Source: an uncultured Lewinella sp. (GTDB lineage Bacteria; Bacteroidota; Bacteroidia; Chitinophagales; Saprospiraceae). Taken from it: a stretch of DNA of 45,868 nucleotides. Under the pieces are notes generated by a model that saw only the letters and a program-made list of their open reading frames with translations, was not told where the DNA came from and did no database searches. Made by a program: the position numbers and the translations under genes. Each line of letters starts with the position of its first letter. Within the stretch, counting starts at the first letter, position 1. This document shows, in pieces, positions 9,745-19,104 of this stretch. The stretch covers positions 1 through 45,868 of the forward strand of contig CAJXOS010000039.1 in NCBI GenBank assembly GCA_913057725.1, read 5' to 3'.

Positions 9745-10779
9745 CTAGTAACTCATCTCATCCAACTCCACCTTCCCAGCAAAAGTTTTGTACACGAAGT
9801 AAGTATACCCTCCTACCAACGGAATACCGATGGCGGCAAAGATCAGCATAATACCAAGCGATTTTTCTGAAGATGCCGCATTGTATACATCTATACTATA
9901 GGTAGGATCTAGCGTAGATAGCAGCATTGTGGGGTATAACTCAATGGCAACCAGCACCAACAGAAAGGCAATACTCAAAGCGGAGAAAAAGAACGCCTGC
10001 CGAAATTTTCGTTTAGCCGAAAGGCGCGGAATATTGGCAATAGCCAAAAAGGTTAGAACCGGTACGATAAAAAGTGCCGGTTGTGATTTAAAGTCATCAG
10101 ACAAATGTGGAATATAGATTAAGGTGTAAAGGCTGGTGATACTGAATAGGATTACAAAGGCGATAATCCCTCGTTTAAGTAGGACAGTCAACTTGGCGTA
10201 TAAGCGCCCCTCCGTCTTCATCAAGAGGTAAATGGCGCCATGCATCATGAAGAGCGCCAAGGTGGTAAAGCCAACTAGAAAAGCATATGGATTGAGAAAC
10301 TCCAGCCAAGAACCCGCAAACTCTTTATCTGGTCCGATATCCATGCCCTGAAGCACATTACCAAGAACAATGCCCAGGGCCAGCGCCAAGGCAATACTAG
10401 CCACGCTGTAGGTTGTATCCCAAAGCTTGCGCCACCATTTCATTTCTTCCTTACTCCGGAATTCTATACTAATTGCTCGCAAAATTAAGAAGAGCAGGAA
10501 CAGCATAAAAGGAATATACATCGCCGAAAAAAGGGTGGCATATACATGCGGAAAGCCCGCAAACAAGGCCCCTCCACCAATCACTAACCATACCTCATTA
10601 CCATCCCAAACCGGGCCCACTGCATTGAGCGCTATGCGCCGACTTTTTTCTTTTCGAAAGAACAAGTGCCAAGCACCTGCACCAAGATCAAACCCATCTA
10701 GAATAGCGTAGCCTGAAAAGACAGCCCCAATCAACAGGAACCACCAGCTCGGATAATCAATGCCTAGGAAAGTTGCCAT
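9745..10779 (-). CDS. cydB: Cytochrome bd oxidase subunit II
   Basis: Membrane subunit of the bd-type quinol oxidase, 344 aa, with about eight to nine hydrophobic helices. The N-terminal part reads FLLIGAVFSGYAILDGFDLGAGAWH, the CydB signature containing the conserved GFDLG motif, followed by GPVWDGNEVWLV. It partners CydA to reduce oxygen with electrons from quinol. It lies 40 bp downstream of cydA on the same strand, evidently one operon. No cydX-like small gene or cydDC is seen nearby. The gene ends next to a short-repeat tract. Confidence 0.95.
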   Translation of the reverse strand: MATFLGIDYPSWWFLLIGAVFSGYAILDGFDLGAGAWHLFFRKEKSRRIALNAVGPVWDGNEVWLVIGGGALFAGFPHVYATLFSAMYIPFMLFLLFLILRAISIEFRSKEEMKWWRKLWDTTYSVASIALALALGIVLGNVLQGMDIGPDKEFAGSWLEFLNPYAFLVGFTTLALFMMHGAIYLLMKTEGRLYAKLTVLLKRGIIAFVILFSITSLYTLIYIPHLSDDFKSQPALFIVPVLTFLAIANIPRLSAKRKFRQAFFFSALSIAFLLVLVAIELYPTMLLSTLDPTYSIDVYNAASSEKSLGIMLIFAAIGIPLVGGYTYFVYKTFAGKVELDEMSY

Positions 10780-10819
10780 GACGTAATCATTTTGTGGTGT
10801 ACTCTAATTGGTTCTCTAG

Positions 10820-12184
10820 TTAATTGACCATTGCTTTTTGCCGGGGTCGTTTATCCATCAGCTTCGGCTCCTCAGGACCATGCTTAATCTTCTTATTGAG
10901 TAGGTATACGAATAACCCAAAAAGCAAGACATAGACGATGGTGAACATGATCAGAGAAAACAGCACTTGATTCGCCGTCACCACTTTTGATAGTGCATCT
11001 GAGGTTCGCAAATGGCCATAGACTACCCAAGGTTGCCGCCCCATCTCTGCAGCAAACCAGCCTACCTGATTAGCGACTTGTGGTAATAATACTGCCCCAA
11101 CGAAGATGCGTAGGAGCCAGCGATGATCAAACAGACGCCCACGCCACCACAGCCAACCTGCGTATAAGCTTAGGCCAATGAGGATCATTCCGATAGCCAC
11201 CATCAAATGATAGAATTGAAATATGGCATTGAGCGCCGTTGGCCGTTCATCCTCGGGGAAATAGTTGAGGCCTTTTACCGGCTCCTCAAAATCCCAGTGC
11301 GTGAGGAAACTCAATCCGCCAGGTACTTTGATTCCGGTTACCTTTTGTTCTTTCTTATCTACCCAGCCCACCAGGTACATATCGGCCACCGCCAGGCTAT
11401 CAAAATGGCCTTCAAGCGCTGCTAGTTTTGCTGGCTGGTTCTCGGCTACGCCTTCGGCCGAGCTGTGCCCAGTAGCTAACTGAGCCAAGGAAAAGACGAT
11501 CGCTACCCCTAACGCGATCTTAAAAGCCTTCTTGGACAATTCAACATGCTTACCCTTCAGTAGATAATAAGCATGGACGCTAAGTACAAGAAATGCTCCC
11601 GCCAGGAACGCGCCTATCCAAACATGCAGCAAACGATCAACACTGGATGGATTAAAAACCATCGCCCAAAAATCTGTGATCTCCGCTCGAGCCTCTACCC
11701 CTTCGCCGACGATGTGATAACCAGCTGGCGTTTGCTGCCAACTGTTTGCTATCACAATCCACACCGCAGAGAACATGGAGCCCAACCAAACCCCAAGTGT
11801 GGCAATGAAGTGGACCTTTGAGCTTACTCGATTCCAGCCAAAGAGCAGTACCCCGAGAAATCCACTTTCCAGCGCAAAGGCAAAAATCCCTTCCGCCGCC
11901 AGGGCACTACCAAAGACATCTCCAACGTAGCGTGAGTAGGTAGCCCAATTGGTGCCAAACTCGAACTCCATGACAATACCGGTAGCCACACCGATACCGA
12001 AAGTAAGTGCGAATATTTTGGTCCAGAATCGGGCCAAGGTTTCATACACCTTATTCCCCGTCCGTAAATATTGCCCCTCCATAATGACCATAATCAGGCC
12101 CAAGCCGATACTTAAAGGAGGGTAGATGTAGTGGAAAGCAATCGTGAAAGCAAATTGTATGCGCGCCAGAATTTCAACGTCCAT
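10820..12184 (-). CDS. cydA: Cytochrome bd oxidase subunit I
   Basis: Catalytic quinol-oxidising subunit of bd oxidase. The frame opens at a GTG (12190), but an ATG two codons later (12184) is the likelier start, giving 454 aa. The heme-ligand histidine follows at [10 protein letters not shown] near residue 18. [14 protein letters not shown] holds the conserved glutamates, DRLLHVWIG a further heme ligand histidine, [16 protein letters not shown] the quinol-binding Q-loop residues, and GRQPW the late conserved motif. The Q-loop is short. Bd oxidases are known to tolerate sulfide better than heme-copper oxidases, which suits the divergent persulfide-oxidation operon. A GTGT-N6-TCAC site in the shared intergenic region may also act on cydA, but its -7 match in this direction is poor. 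Confidence 0.95.
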   Translation of the reverse strand: MDVEILARIQFAFTIAFHYIYPPLSIGLGLIMVIMEGQYLRTGNKVYETLARFWTKIFALTFGIGVATGIVMEFEFGTNWATYSRYVGDVFGSALAAEGIFAFALESGFLGVLLFGWNRVSSKVHFIATLGVWLGSMFSAVWIVIANSWQQTPAGYHIVGEGVEARAEITDFWAMVFNPSSVDRLLHVWIGAFLAGAFLVLSVHAYYLLKGKHVELSKKAFKIALGVAIVFSLAQLATGHSSAEGVAENQPAKLAALEGHFDSLAVADMYLVGWVDKKEQKVTGIKVPGGLSFLTHWDFEEPVKGLNYFPEDERPTALNAIFQFYHLMVAIGMILIGLSLYAGWLWWRGRLFDHRWLLRIFVGAVLLPQVANQVGWFAAEMGRQPWVVYGHLRTSDALSKVVTANQVLFSLIMFTIVYVLLFGLFVYLLNKKIKHGPEEPKLMDKRPRQKAMVN

Positions 12185-12194
12185 ATGCACCGCT

Positions 12195-12457
12195 TTTTGA
12201 TCAAGGATTTAAAACACCATCTCCGCTTTTCTAATATAAGGATGGTTTCATAATTAAAACACCACCAAGCAATGTGGCGCTTCAAGATAGAAGCAAATGC
12301 TCCTTTCTTTAAACCTATTCTGAATTGCAGGAAAGTAGCCCTCTCAGCAAAACTCTTCTGTGTCTTAGATCACAGTCGGGCAGGATTAATAGATGTACAT
12401 TTAAACTTATGAAGGTATTTTCATATTTTTATGCGGCTTGCGAGTCCTTGATCAAAA
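12195..12457. repeat. Mirrored 13-mer flanking the cydA/dioxygenase intergenic region
   Basis: The string TCCTTGATCAAAA occurs on the minus strand at 12195-12207, 11 nt before the cydA ATG, and on the plus strand at 12445-12457, 15 nt before the ATG of the divergent dioxygenase gene. Each copy contains the palindrome TTGATCAA. The positions just ahead of both start codons suggest a leader or operator role, not a coincidence, but this is unproven. Confidence 0.45.
12360..12403 (+). promoter_or_regulatory. Crp/Fnr-type operator 1 and -7 box, upstream of dioxygenase operon
   Basis: The palindrome GTGTC-ttag-ATCAC lies at 12360-12373, with flanking bases extending it to CTGTG...CACAG. After exactly 22 nt comes TACATTTA (12396-12403), one base from TAnnTTTG. 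Transcription would start near 12408 and the operator centre would be at about -41.5, a class II activator position. This is the weakest of four sites with the same layout. Confidence 0.55.
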
Positions 12458-12472
12458 CAAACCAACTAAAAA

Positions 12473-13894
12473 ATGACGATTGAACAAATTTACACTGGCT
12501 GCCTAGCCCAGGGAGCCTACTACATTCAAAGTGGGGATGAGGCAGTAGTTATTGACCCCCTCCGCGAAACTCAGCCCTACCTGGAGCGTGCCGAACGAGG
12601 CAATGCTAAGATCAAGTACATCTTCGAGACCCACTTCCACGCCGACTTCGTCTCTGGTCACTTGGATTTGGCCAAAAAATCGGGTGCACAGATCGTCTAT
12701 GGTCCTCAGGCAGAAACGGCCTACGAAAAACACCTAGCCAAGGATGGCGAGGAATTCAAGGTCGGAAAACTCACCTTCAGAGTAATCCACACGCCTGGCC
12801 ATACTCCCGAAAGCACTACCTACTTATTGCTAGATGAGAACGGAAAAGAACATGCCATCTTCTCCGGCGACACCCTATTTATTGGCGACGTAGGTCGCCC
12901 AGATTTGGCTCAGAAGAAAGGTAGCCTAACCAAAGAAGACCTAGCAGGTTGGCTTTATGATAGCCTGCGCAACAAAATCATGACCTTGCCCGATGAGGTT
13001 ATCGTATATCCAGCTCATGGTGCGGGTTCCGCCTGTGGAAAAAACATGAGTTCAGAAACCTGGGACACTCTCGGTAATCAAAAGCGCACCAATTATGCGC
13101 TGCGGGCCGACATGACCAAGGAAGAGTTCATCAAGGAAGTGACAGACGGACTAATGGCACCGCCGCAATATTTTGCTAAGAACGCCAAGATGAACAAGAC
13201 AGGTTACAGCAGTTTTGATGACATCATGGCGAAAGGCGACACACCGCTTTCTCCTCGCGAATTCGAAACTGCAGCCAATAGTTCAGAGGCGCTCATCTTG
13301 GACGTACGCCCTAAAGCGGAATTTGTACAAGGGTTCATTCCTAACTCCATCTTTATTGGTCTGGATGGCAGCTTTGCTCCTTGGGTAGGCGCACTAATTA
13401 TGGATTTACAACAACCAATTCTATTAGTTGCACCAGAAGGCCGCGAAGCGGAGGCGATCAAACGCCTGTCACGAGTAGGCTACGACAATACCATTGGCTA
13501 CTTAGCCGGAGGAATGAAAGCCTGGCGTGAAGCGGGTTTTGAAGTAGACGCAGTAGAGTCTATTTCTGCAACCGAGTTCGCTAAGACTTTCAAACAGAAT
13601 CCTGACTTAGACATATTGGATGTACGCAAACCTGGAGAATGGGAAGGCGAGCACATCGATGGTGCTCATCATTTTGCCTTGGACTATATCAACCAGCAAA
13701 TGAACGAGGTGAGCCCGAACGAAAAGTACTACTTACACTGTCGCAGCGGCTATCGGTCTACCATCGCTGCTTCAATATTGAAGGCTCGTGGTTTTGATCA
13801 ATTGGTCAACGTTCAAGACACCTTTGATGCTATTCAAAAAGCAGGTGTCCCGATCACCGATTTTGTTTGCCCTTCAACGCAGGCAAAATCATAA
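12473..13894 (+). CDS. CstB-like persulfide dioxygenase-rhodanese, copy 1
   Basis: Three-domain cytoplasmic protein, 473 aa. The metallo-beta-lactamase domain (1-230) has THFHAD with H54, H56 and D58, H110 in HTPGH and D133 in SGDT. H54, H110 and D133 match the Fe ligands of ETHE1-type persulfide dioxygenases. AHGAGSACGK places a cysteine at 188 near the metal site, as in Staphylococcus CstB. A first rhodanese domain (about 255-360) has no active-site cysteine; a second (about 370-465) has C423 in HCRSGYRS. CstB-type enzymes turn low-molecular-weight persulfides into sulfite or thiosulfate. It heads the operon with the membrane-bound oxidoreductase (97-bp gap) and is preceded by operator 1. 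Exact substrate and product are inferred. Confidence 0.9.
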   Translation: MTIEQIYTGCLAQGAYYIQSGDEAVVIDPLRETQPYLERAERGNAKIKYIFETHFHADFVSGHLDLAKKSGAQIVYGPQAETAYEKHLAKDGEEFKVGKLTFRVIHTPGHTPESTTYLLLDENGKEHAIFSGDTLFIGDVGRPDLAQKKGSLTKEDLAGWLYDSLRNKIMTLPDEVIVYPAHGAGSACGKNMSSETWDTLGNQKRTNYALRADMTKEEFIKEVTDGLMAPPQYFAKNAKMNKTGYSSFDDIMAKGDTPLSPREFETAANSSEALILDVRPKAEFVQGFIPNSIFIGLDGSFAPWVGALIMDLQQPILLVAPEGREAEAIKRLSRVGYDNTIGYLAGGMKAWREAGFEVDAVESISATEFAKTFKQNPDLDILDVRKPGEWEGEHIDGAHHFALDYINQQMNEVSPNEKYYLHCRSGYRSTIAASILKARGFDQLVNVQDTFDAIQKAGVPITDFVCPSTQAKS

Positions 13895-13991
13895 TTACGC
13901 CACTGCATTTGTAACCATTCACCAACAAACATGCTACGACTATCGCTCCATTGGAAGTCGATGTCGGACAGTGAAGAAATAAGCCAACTAA

Positions 13992-15617
13992 ATGAAATAT
14001 GGATTTGTAATTGACAATCGCAAGTGCATCGGTTGTCATGCCTGTACCACGGCTTGCAAGTCGGAACACCAAGTTCCGGTCGGAGTCAATCGCACCTGGG
14101 TAAAGCAGGTTGAAAAAGGAGAGTTTCCGAATTCTCGGCGCCTGTTTTCTGTTATGCGCTGCAATCATTGCACGGACGCTCCGTGCGTTGAAATCTGCCC
14201 TACAGAAGCATTATTCTTCCGCGAAGACGGCATTGTAGACTTCGATAAAGATCGTTGCATTGGATGCAAGTCCTGCATGCAAGCTTGCCCTTATGATGCC
14301 CTATATATTGATCCACAGACCAATACTGCAGCTAAGTGCAATTACTGCGCACATCGCATCGATGTAGGCTTAGAGCCGGCCTGTGTGAACGTCTGCCCGG
14401 AACATGCGATCATCTCCGGGGACATGGATGATGCTACTTCTGAGATTTCACAGTTACTGGCTCGCCAACAGGTAAAGGTTCGCAAACCCGAGAAAGGAAC
14501 AACACCGAATCTCTTCTACATTGACGCTGATGAGGCTTCGCTCAATCCTTCCGCTACACCCAATACGGGTGAGTACTTCTGGAACGCCCAAACATTGGGT
14601 GTGGGGCATTTCGCTAAGGAAGCAGAAAAGATGGCCTTCAGTAATGATGACGTTATTGCCGCCGTACTTGAAGCAAACAACCAATACACCACCGCCGGTG
14701 AGGTAGCCAAAGAAGGCCCAAAGAAATCGATCGACGTTCTGATGGGTAAGGAGGCCCGCCGCATCTACGACACCCCGAACAAGGGTATCCTTTGGGGCTG
14801 GGAAGTTTCTGGCTACGTATGGACAAAAGCAATCTCCGCCGGTGTCTTTTTGGTACTATTCCTAGCCAGCTTTTTTGGCTGGGCAGAGCCTACTGCAGCT
14901 ACCGAGTGGTGGACATATGGTCTAGGACTTTTATTCCTCACTTTGACCGGTGTCCTACTCATTATGGATCTCGACCAACCTACCCGCTTTCTATATGTGC
15001 TACTGCGCCCACATTGGGGCTCATGGTTAGTGAAAGGAGGCTACACCATTACCGCCTATGGTGGCTTGTTGACGCTACTTGCTGCTGGCTTATACTTTGA
15101 CATTCCCGCCATTAAGCAGTTTGCCGGCTGGCTCACTGGCATCGTGGCTGTTATTGTTGCTATCTATACCGCATTTCTATTTGGTCAGGCCAAAGGCCGC
15201 GATTTCTGGCAAAGTCCAACCTTAGCAGTTCACATGTTGGTCCACAGTTTTATGGCAGGTGCAGCTGCGCTAGCCTTAGTTTCAGCTTGGAGCGATACTT
15301 CTGCCGAATGGCTCAACTACCTGGGCATAGTTATGATCGTAGGTATTATCGTGAATCTACTGACAATGGCGGTAGAGCTTACGATGACTCACCCAACAGT
15401 AGACTCTCACACCGTTTCGAAGATGATTACCAAAGGTCGCTACGCTAACAAGTTTTACTTGGGGGTTGTGCTACTGGGCAACCTAGTACCTCTAGCACTG
15501 TTAATGCTGGGCCTTGGCAACTGGGCACTACTAGCCGCTAGTGCTGCCGTACTGATTGGCATTTATTTCACAGAACACATTTGGGTAGAGGCACCGCAGC
15601 GCATCGCCTTGAGCTGA
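13992..15617 (+). CDS. Fused Fe-S electron-transfer and NrfD-type membrane subunit
   Basis: Residues 1-180 form a DmsB/PsrB/SoeB-type ferredoxin domain with four cysteine clusters. The first is C12-x2-C15-x2-C18-x3-C22, then CNHCTDAPCVEIC, CIGCKSCMQAC and CNYC...CVNVC; they should hold four [4Fe-4S] centres. After a linker, residues about 265-535 are a NrfD/PsrC-like membrane domain with roughly eight helices and the motif DLDQPTRF. The protein thus carries both the B and C subunits of a CISM-type complex, which are usually separate. It passes electrons between the next-door molybdopterin subunit (12-bp gap) and membrane quinone. There is no signal peptide, so the Fe-S part faces the cytoplasm. 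Confidence 0.88.
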   Translation: MKYGFVIDNRKCIGCHACTTACKSEHQVPVGVNRTWVKQVEKGEFPNSRRLFSVMRCNHCTDAPCVEICPTEALFFREDGIVDFDKDRCIGCKSCMQACPYDALYIDPQTNTAAKCNYCAHRIDVGLEPACVNVCPEHAIISGDMDDATSEISQLLARQQVKVRKPEKGTTPNLFYIDADEASLNPSATPNTGEYFWNAQTLGVGHFAKEAEKMAFSNDDVIAAVLEANNQYTTAGEVAKEGPKKSIDVLMGKEARRIYDTPNKGILWGWEVSGYVWTKAISAGVFLVLFLASFFGWAEPTAATEWWTYGLGLLFLTLTGVLLIMDLDQPTRFLYVLLRPHWGSWLVKGGYTITAYGGLLTLLAAGLYFDIPAIKQFAGWLTGIVAVIVAIYTAFLFGQAKGRDFWQSPTLAVHMLVHSFMAGAAALALVSAWSDTSAEWLNYLGIVMIVGIIVNLLTMAVELTMTHPTVDSHTVSKMITKGRYANKFYLGVVLLGNLVPLALLMLGLGNWALLAASAAVLIGIYFTEHIWVEAPQRIALS

Positions 15618-15629
15618 TAAACTATAATC

Positions 15630-18521
15630 ATGAACAAGAAGAAACATACATTCGTAGAGCGCATGGCGGAAAAGTTGGGACTCATCCCCAACCTGCACCA
15701 AGAGCGTGACCCCGATCTGGATCGCCTGACACCAGAAGGGCAAATGACCAGTTATCCGCCCATGGAACAATGGGACGACTGGACGGAATACGAAGCAACG
15801 GAACACCCCAAACGCGCTAAGCGCAACTACCGGATCATTCCCACCACTTGCTTTAACTGCGAGAGTGCCTGTGGATTGACCGCATACGTAGATAAGGACA
15901 CCAACCAGATTCGCAAATTTGAAGGAAATCCTTATCACCCTGGCAGTCGGGGCCGCAACTGTGCAAAAGGGCCAGCTACTATCAATCAAATCACTGATCC
16001 GGATCGCATCCTCTACCCATTGAAGCGTGTAGGTAAGCGTGGCGAAGGCAATTGGGAACGTGTAAGCTGGGAGGAAGTGCTGGATGATATTGCCGGACGC
16101 ATTCGCAAAGCCCTGCAGGAGAAAAGAAATAATGAAATTGCCTACCACGTCGGTCGGCCGGGCCACGAGGGATATGCTAATCGCGTATTACAAGGCTGGG
16201 GTGTAGATGGCCACAACAGCCACACCAACATCTGCTCCTCTGGCGCCCGATTCGGTTATAACATCTGGTATGGCTATGACCGCCCATCTCCGGATCATGC
16301 CAACGCCAAATTCATCCTCTTGATTTCGGCTCACCTGGAGAGTGGACACTATTTCAACCCACACGCCCAGCGAATCATTGAAGCAAAAATGAAAGGCGCC
16401 AAACTCGCTTGCATGGACCCTCGTTTGTCCAATACCGCGAGCATGTCTGACTACTGGCTGCCTACTTATCCGGGATCAGAAGCAGCCGTGTTACTGGCCA
16501 TGGCGAAAGTGATTCTTGATGAAGATTTATACAATCGTCCATTCCTGGAAAACTGGACCAATTGGAAGGCCTATCTCCAAGCTCGCCACCCAGAGGCGCC
16601 AGCAACTTTTGAGACCTATATCGAAAAGATGCGCGAGGAGTATGCCGAATATACACCCGCCTTCGCGGAACAAGAAAGTGGCGTAAAAGCTGAACGCATC
16701 GTAGAAGTGGCGAGAGCGATTGGTGACGCTGGCGAACAATTCGCTACCCACAACTGGCGAAGTGCCGCTAGTGGAAATCTCGGTGGCTGGTGCGTGTCCC
16801 GTGGCTTGCACTTCCTGAATGTGCTTACCGGTAGCGTCGGCACCAAAGGCGGTACCTCTCCTAATAGCTGGAATAAGTTTAAGCCTAAGTTCTTTGACAC
16901 ACCTCCTGGACAGAAGTTCTGGAATGAATTACACTTCCCGAATGAGTACCCATTGTCGTTCTTCGAAATGAGCTTCTTATTGCCGCACTTCCTAAAAGAA
17001 GGACGTGGTAAAATGGACGTGTACTTTACCCGGGTCTTCAATCCAGTATGGACTTACCCGGATGGGTTCAGTTGGATGGAAATGCTAGCTGATGAAGACC
17101 TTGTAGGCATGCACATTGCTATGACGCCTACCTGGAATGAGACTGCCTTCTTTGCAGACTACGTCTTGCCAATGGGGCACTCTTCCGAACGGCACGATCT
17201 TAATAGTTACGCCACCCACGCCGGTACTTGGATTGGCTTCCGGCAACCGGTACTTCGTGAGGCAGCCCGCCGTGCTGGACAAGACGTAACATTTACCTAC
17301 GAAGTAAATCCAGGTGAAGTCTGGGAGGAAGATGAATTTTGGATTGAACTCAGCTGGCGCATTGACCCTGACGGCAGTCTGGGTGTACGCAAGCACTTCC
17401 TTTCTCCTTATCGTGAGGGAGAAAAGATCAATATTGACGAGTACTATCAGTTCATCTTTGAGCATACCAAAGGCTTACCTGAGGCGGCCGCTAAGGAAGG
17501 TATTACTGAACTCGAGTACATGCGTAAGTATGGTGCCTTCGAAGTGGAGAAACACGCTTACTCCAAGCATATGACTCCACTAAAGCCAGAGCAGCTCAGC
17601 GGTAGTCAAACCGATCCGGAGACAGGTGTTATCACTAAAGATGACAAAGCCATTGGCGTCATGGTCGACGGCCAGGCTGTAGTCGGATTTCCTACGCCTT
17701 CGCGTAAAAATGAATTCTACTCACAAACGATGGTCGATTGGGGTTGGCCAGAATACGCTACCCCAACTTACATCAAGAGTCATATCCATCCGGATAAATT
17801 AGATCACGAAAAGGGAGAGTACTGCCTGGTACCAACCTTCCGCTTACCTACCTTGATTCACTCCCGTTCTGCGAATGCGAAGTGGTTAACGGAAATCTCC
17901 AACCGCAACCCAATTTGGATGCACCCAGACGATGCTCAACGCTGGGGTTTTAAGACTGGAGATCTCGTTCGACTCAATACTGACATCGGCCACTTTATCG
18001 ATAAGGTTTGGGTTACTCAGGCGATGAAGCCTGGCGTCGTAGCCTGCTCTCATCACTTAGGGCGCTGGCGCCGTCGTCAGGATGCCGGAAACCGATGGGC
18101 CACAAATACCGTCAACATCGAAAATGATGGTAAAGGTGGCTGGAAGATGTCTACTGTTTCTGGCATCAAACCATTCCAAAGTGAAGATGCCGATAGTAAA
18201 CGAATCTTCTGGACAGACGGTGGTGTACACCAGAACATTACCCATGCTGTTCATCCTGATCCGATCAGCGGTATGCACTGTTGGCACCAGCGTGTACGTA
18301 TTGAGCGTCCGCGGGAAGGTGATGAATACGGTGACATCTATGTGAGCACTGCCAAGGCGCACGAGAACTATAAGGAGTGGCTCAAAATGACCCGACCTGC
18401 GCCCGGACCGAACGGACTGCGCCGACCGCTTTGGTTTAAGCGTCCACTGCGACCTCAGGAAGAGCTCTATTACTTGGAACAAGAAATTCCAGAGAATCCT
18501 GTAGCTTTAAAGTCAGAGTAA
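15630..18521 (+). CDS. Molybdopterin oxidoreductase, SoeA-like catalytic subunit
   Basis: Large subunit of a DMSO-reductase-family enzyme, 963 aa. The N-terminal [4Fe-4S] motif uses C74, C77, C81 and C111. C202 in NICSSGARFG sits where the molybdenum-ligating residue is expected. The C-terminal molybdopterin-binding domain is near 730-900, with PTFRLPTLIHSRSANAKWL and SHHLGRWRRR. There is no twin-arginine signal, unlike periplasmic PsrA, PhsA or TtrA, so catalysis should occur in the cytoplasm. This, its size and its neighbours make sulfite dehydrogenase (SoeABC type, sulfite to sulfate) the best guess. A cytoplasmic polysulfide or thiosulfate reductase remains possible. Confidence 0.85.
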   Translation: MNKKKHTFVERMAEKLGLIPNLHQERDPDLDRLTPEGQMTSYPPMEQWDDWTEYEATEHPKRAKRNYRIIPTTCFNCESACGLTAYVDKDTNQIRKFEGNPYHPGSRGRNCAKGPATINQITDPDRILYPLKRVGKRGEGNWERVSWEEVLDDIAGRIRKALQEKRNNEIAYHVGRPGHEGYANRVLQGWGVDGHNSHTNICSSGARFGYNIWYGYDRPSPDHANAKFILLISAHLESGHYFNPHAQRIIEAKMKGAKLACMDPRLSNTASMSDYWLPTYPGSEAAVLLAMAKVILDEDLYNRPFLENWTNWKAYLQARHPEAPATFETYIEKMREEYAEYTPAFAEQESGVKAERIVEVARAIGDAGEQFATHNWRSAASGNLGGWCVSRGLHFLNVLTGSVGTKGGTSPNSWNKFKPKFFDTPPGQKFWNELHFPNEYPLSFFEMSFLLPHFLKEGRGKMDVYFTRVFNPVWTYPDGFSWMEMLADEDLVGMHIAMTPTWNETAFFADYVLPMGHSSERHDLNSYATHAGTWIGFRQPVLREAARRAGQDVTFTYEVNPGEVWEEDEFWIELSWRIDPDGSLGVRKHFLSPYREGEKINIDEYYQFIFEHTKGLPEAAAKEGITELEYMRKYGAFEVEKHAYSKHMTPLKPEQLSGSQTDPETGVITKDDKAIGVMVDGQAVVGFPTPSRKNEFYSQTMVDWGWPEYATPTYIKSHIHPDKLDHEKGEYCLVPTFRLPTLIHSRSANAKWLTEISNRNPIWMHPDDAQRWGFKTGDLVRLNTDIGHFIDKVWVTQAMKPGVVACSHHLGRWRRRQDAGNRWATNTVNIENDGKGGWKMSTVSGIKPFQSEDADSKRIFWTDGGVHQNITHAVHPDPISGMHCWHQRVRIERPREGDEYGDIYVSTAKAHENYKEWLKMTRPAPGPNGLRRPLWFKRPLRPQEELYYLEQEIPENPVALKSE

Positions 18522-18537
18522 TCGAACAATCAGGATC

Positions 18538-18915
18538 ATGAGTAACGAATGCAATGTACGCCGCTGGGATCTACTGAAAAGCCAGTTGCAGAATCTAAAA
18601 ATCGGGGAGGTGGAGCAGTTTTTGCAAAGCCACCCCGATGCATTGCTCATCGATTGCCGCCAGTCTCATGAGTTCAATATGGTTCGGTTTCCACAAGCCA
18701 TACACCTCGATTATCTCGCCTACGAATTCTGGGAAAAGATCAGCGCCCTCCCTAAAGACGGGGTCTATCTCCTCTATTGCAATACTTGCCGCCGAAGTAC
18801 ACGTGCCTGTACGCTCATGAAAAATGGCGGCTTCCCTCATGTCTACAACCTTGATGGTGGTCTTAAAGCTTGGATTGAAGAAAAAGGCGATAGTGCCTTA
18901 GTAAGAGGCGTCTAA
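18538..18915 (+). CDS. Single-domain rhodanese (sulfurtransferase)
   Basis: Small cytoplasmic rhodanese-like protein, 125 aa, with no signal peptide. The fold core reads ALLIDCRQSHEF...YLLYCNTCRRSTRA. C81 in the six-residue loop CNTCRR is the expected persulfide-carrying cysteine, and a second cysteine (C84) lies inside the loop. It should move sulfane sulfur between thiosulfate or persulfides and acceptors. It is the last gene of the operon, 16 bp after the molybdopterin subunit. The precise donor and acceptor cannot be told from sequence. Confidence 0.85.
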   Translation: MSNECNVRRWDLLKSQLQNLKIGEVEQFLQSHPDALLIDCRQSHEFNMVRFPQAIHLDYLAYEFWEKISALPKDGVYLLYCNTCRRSTRACTLMKNGGFPHVYNLDGGLKAWIEEKGDSALVRGV

Positions 18916-18935
18916 CTTAGAAAGAGCTAATTATT

Positions 18936-19016
18936 CCCGAACGCCCTCCCGTTCCCGAGCGTCCCCCGACGCGAGGATCCCCCCAACGCTCAGACATCCC
19001 CAGCATCCTCCCCCCC
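18936..19016 (-). repeat. G-run tract, potential G-quadruplex on minus strand
   Basis: In 81 bases there are eight C-runs of at least three (3, 3, 3, 3, 5, 6, 4 and 7 bases, the last at 19010-19016), so the minus strand has eight G-runs with mostly short loops. The tract ends two bases before the operator at 19019. It fills most of the gap between the rhodanese gene and the second dioxygenase gene. Confidence 0.55.
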
Positions 19017-19018
19017 TT

Positions 19019-19062
19019 GTGATCGCCATCACTGACAAGCACCTCTAAATGCCGTTGTTTTG
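19019..19062 (+). promoter_or_regulatory. Crp/Fnr-type operator 2 and -7 box, upstream of dioxygenase copy 2
   Basis: GTGAT-cgcc-ATCAC lies at 19019-19032. After exactly 22 nt follows TTGTTTTG (19055-19062), one base from TAnnTTTG. The start of transcription would be near 19067, 38 nt before the ATG at 19105, with the operator centred at about -41.5. Confidence 0.65.
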
Positions 19063-19104
19063 TATTTGTATTCAAGCTTAATCAAAAACAAGCAACGACT
19101 TAAC

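Noticed and set aside
12330..12337. Operator 1 as a bidirectional site that also activates cydA
   Set aside because: At the correct 22-nt distance the minus strand reads TACTTTCC, which lacks the TTTG end. Control of cydA by this site is possible but not supported.
12195..12457. TTGATCAA cores as FNR boxes
   Set aside because: They lack the four-base spacer of the FNR consensus TTGAT-N4-ATCAA and lie just before the start codons, not upstream of the -7 boxes. I list them only as a repeat.
13992..18521. Periplasmic polysulfide, thiosulfate or tetrathionate reductase (Psr, Phs, Ttr)
   Set aside because: Neither subunit has a Tat signal or other export signal, and neighbouring dioxygenases need oxygen. 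A cytoplasmic oxidising enzyme fits better, although a reductase cannot be fully ruled out.
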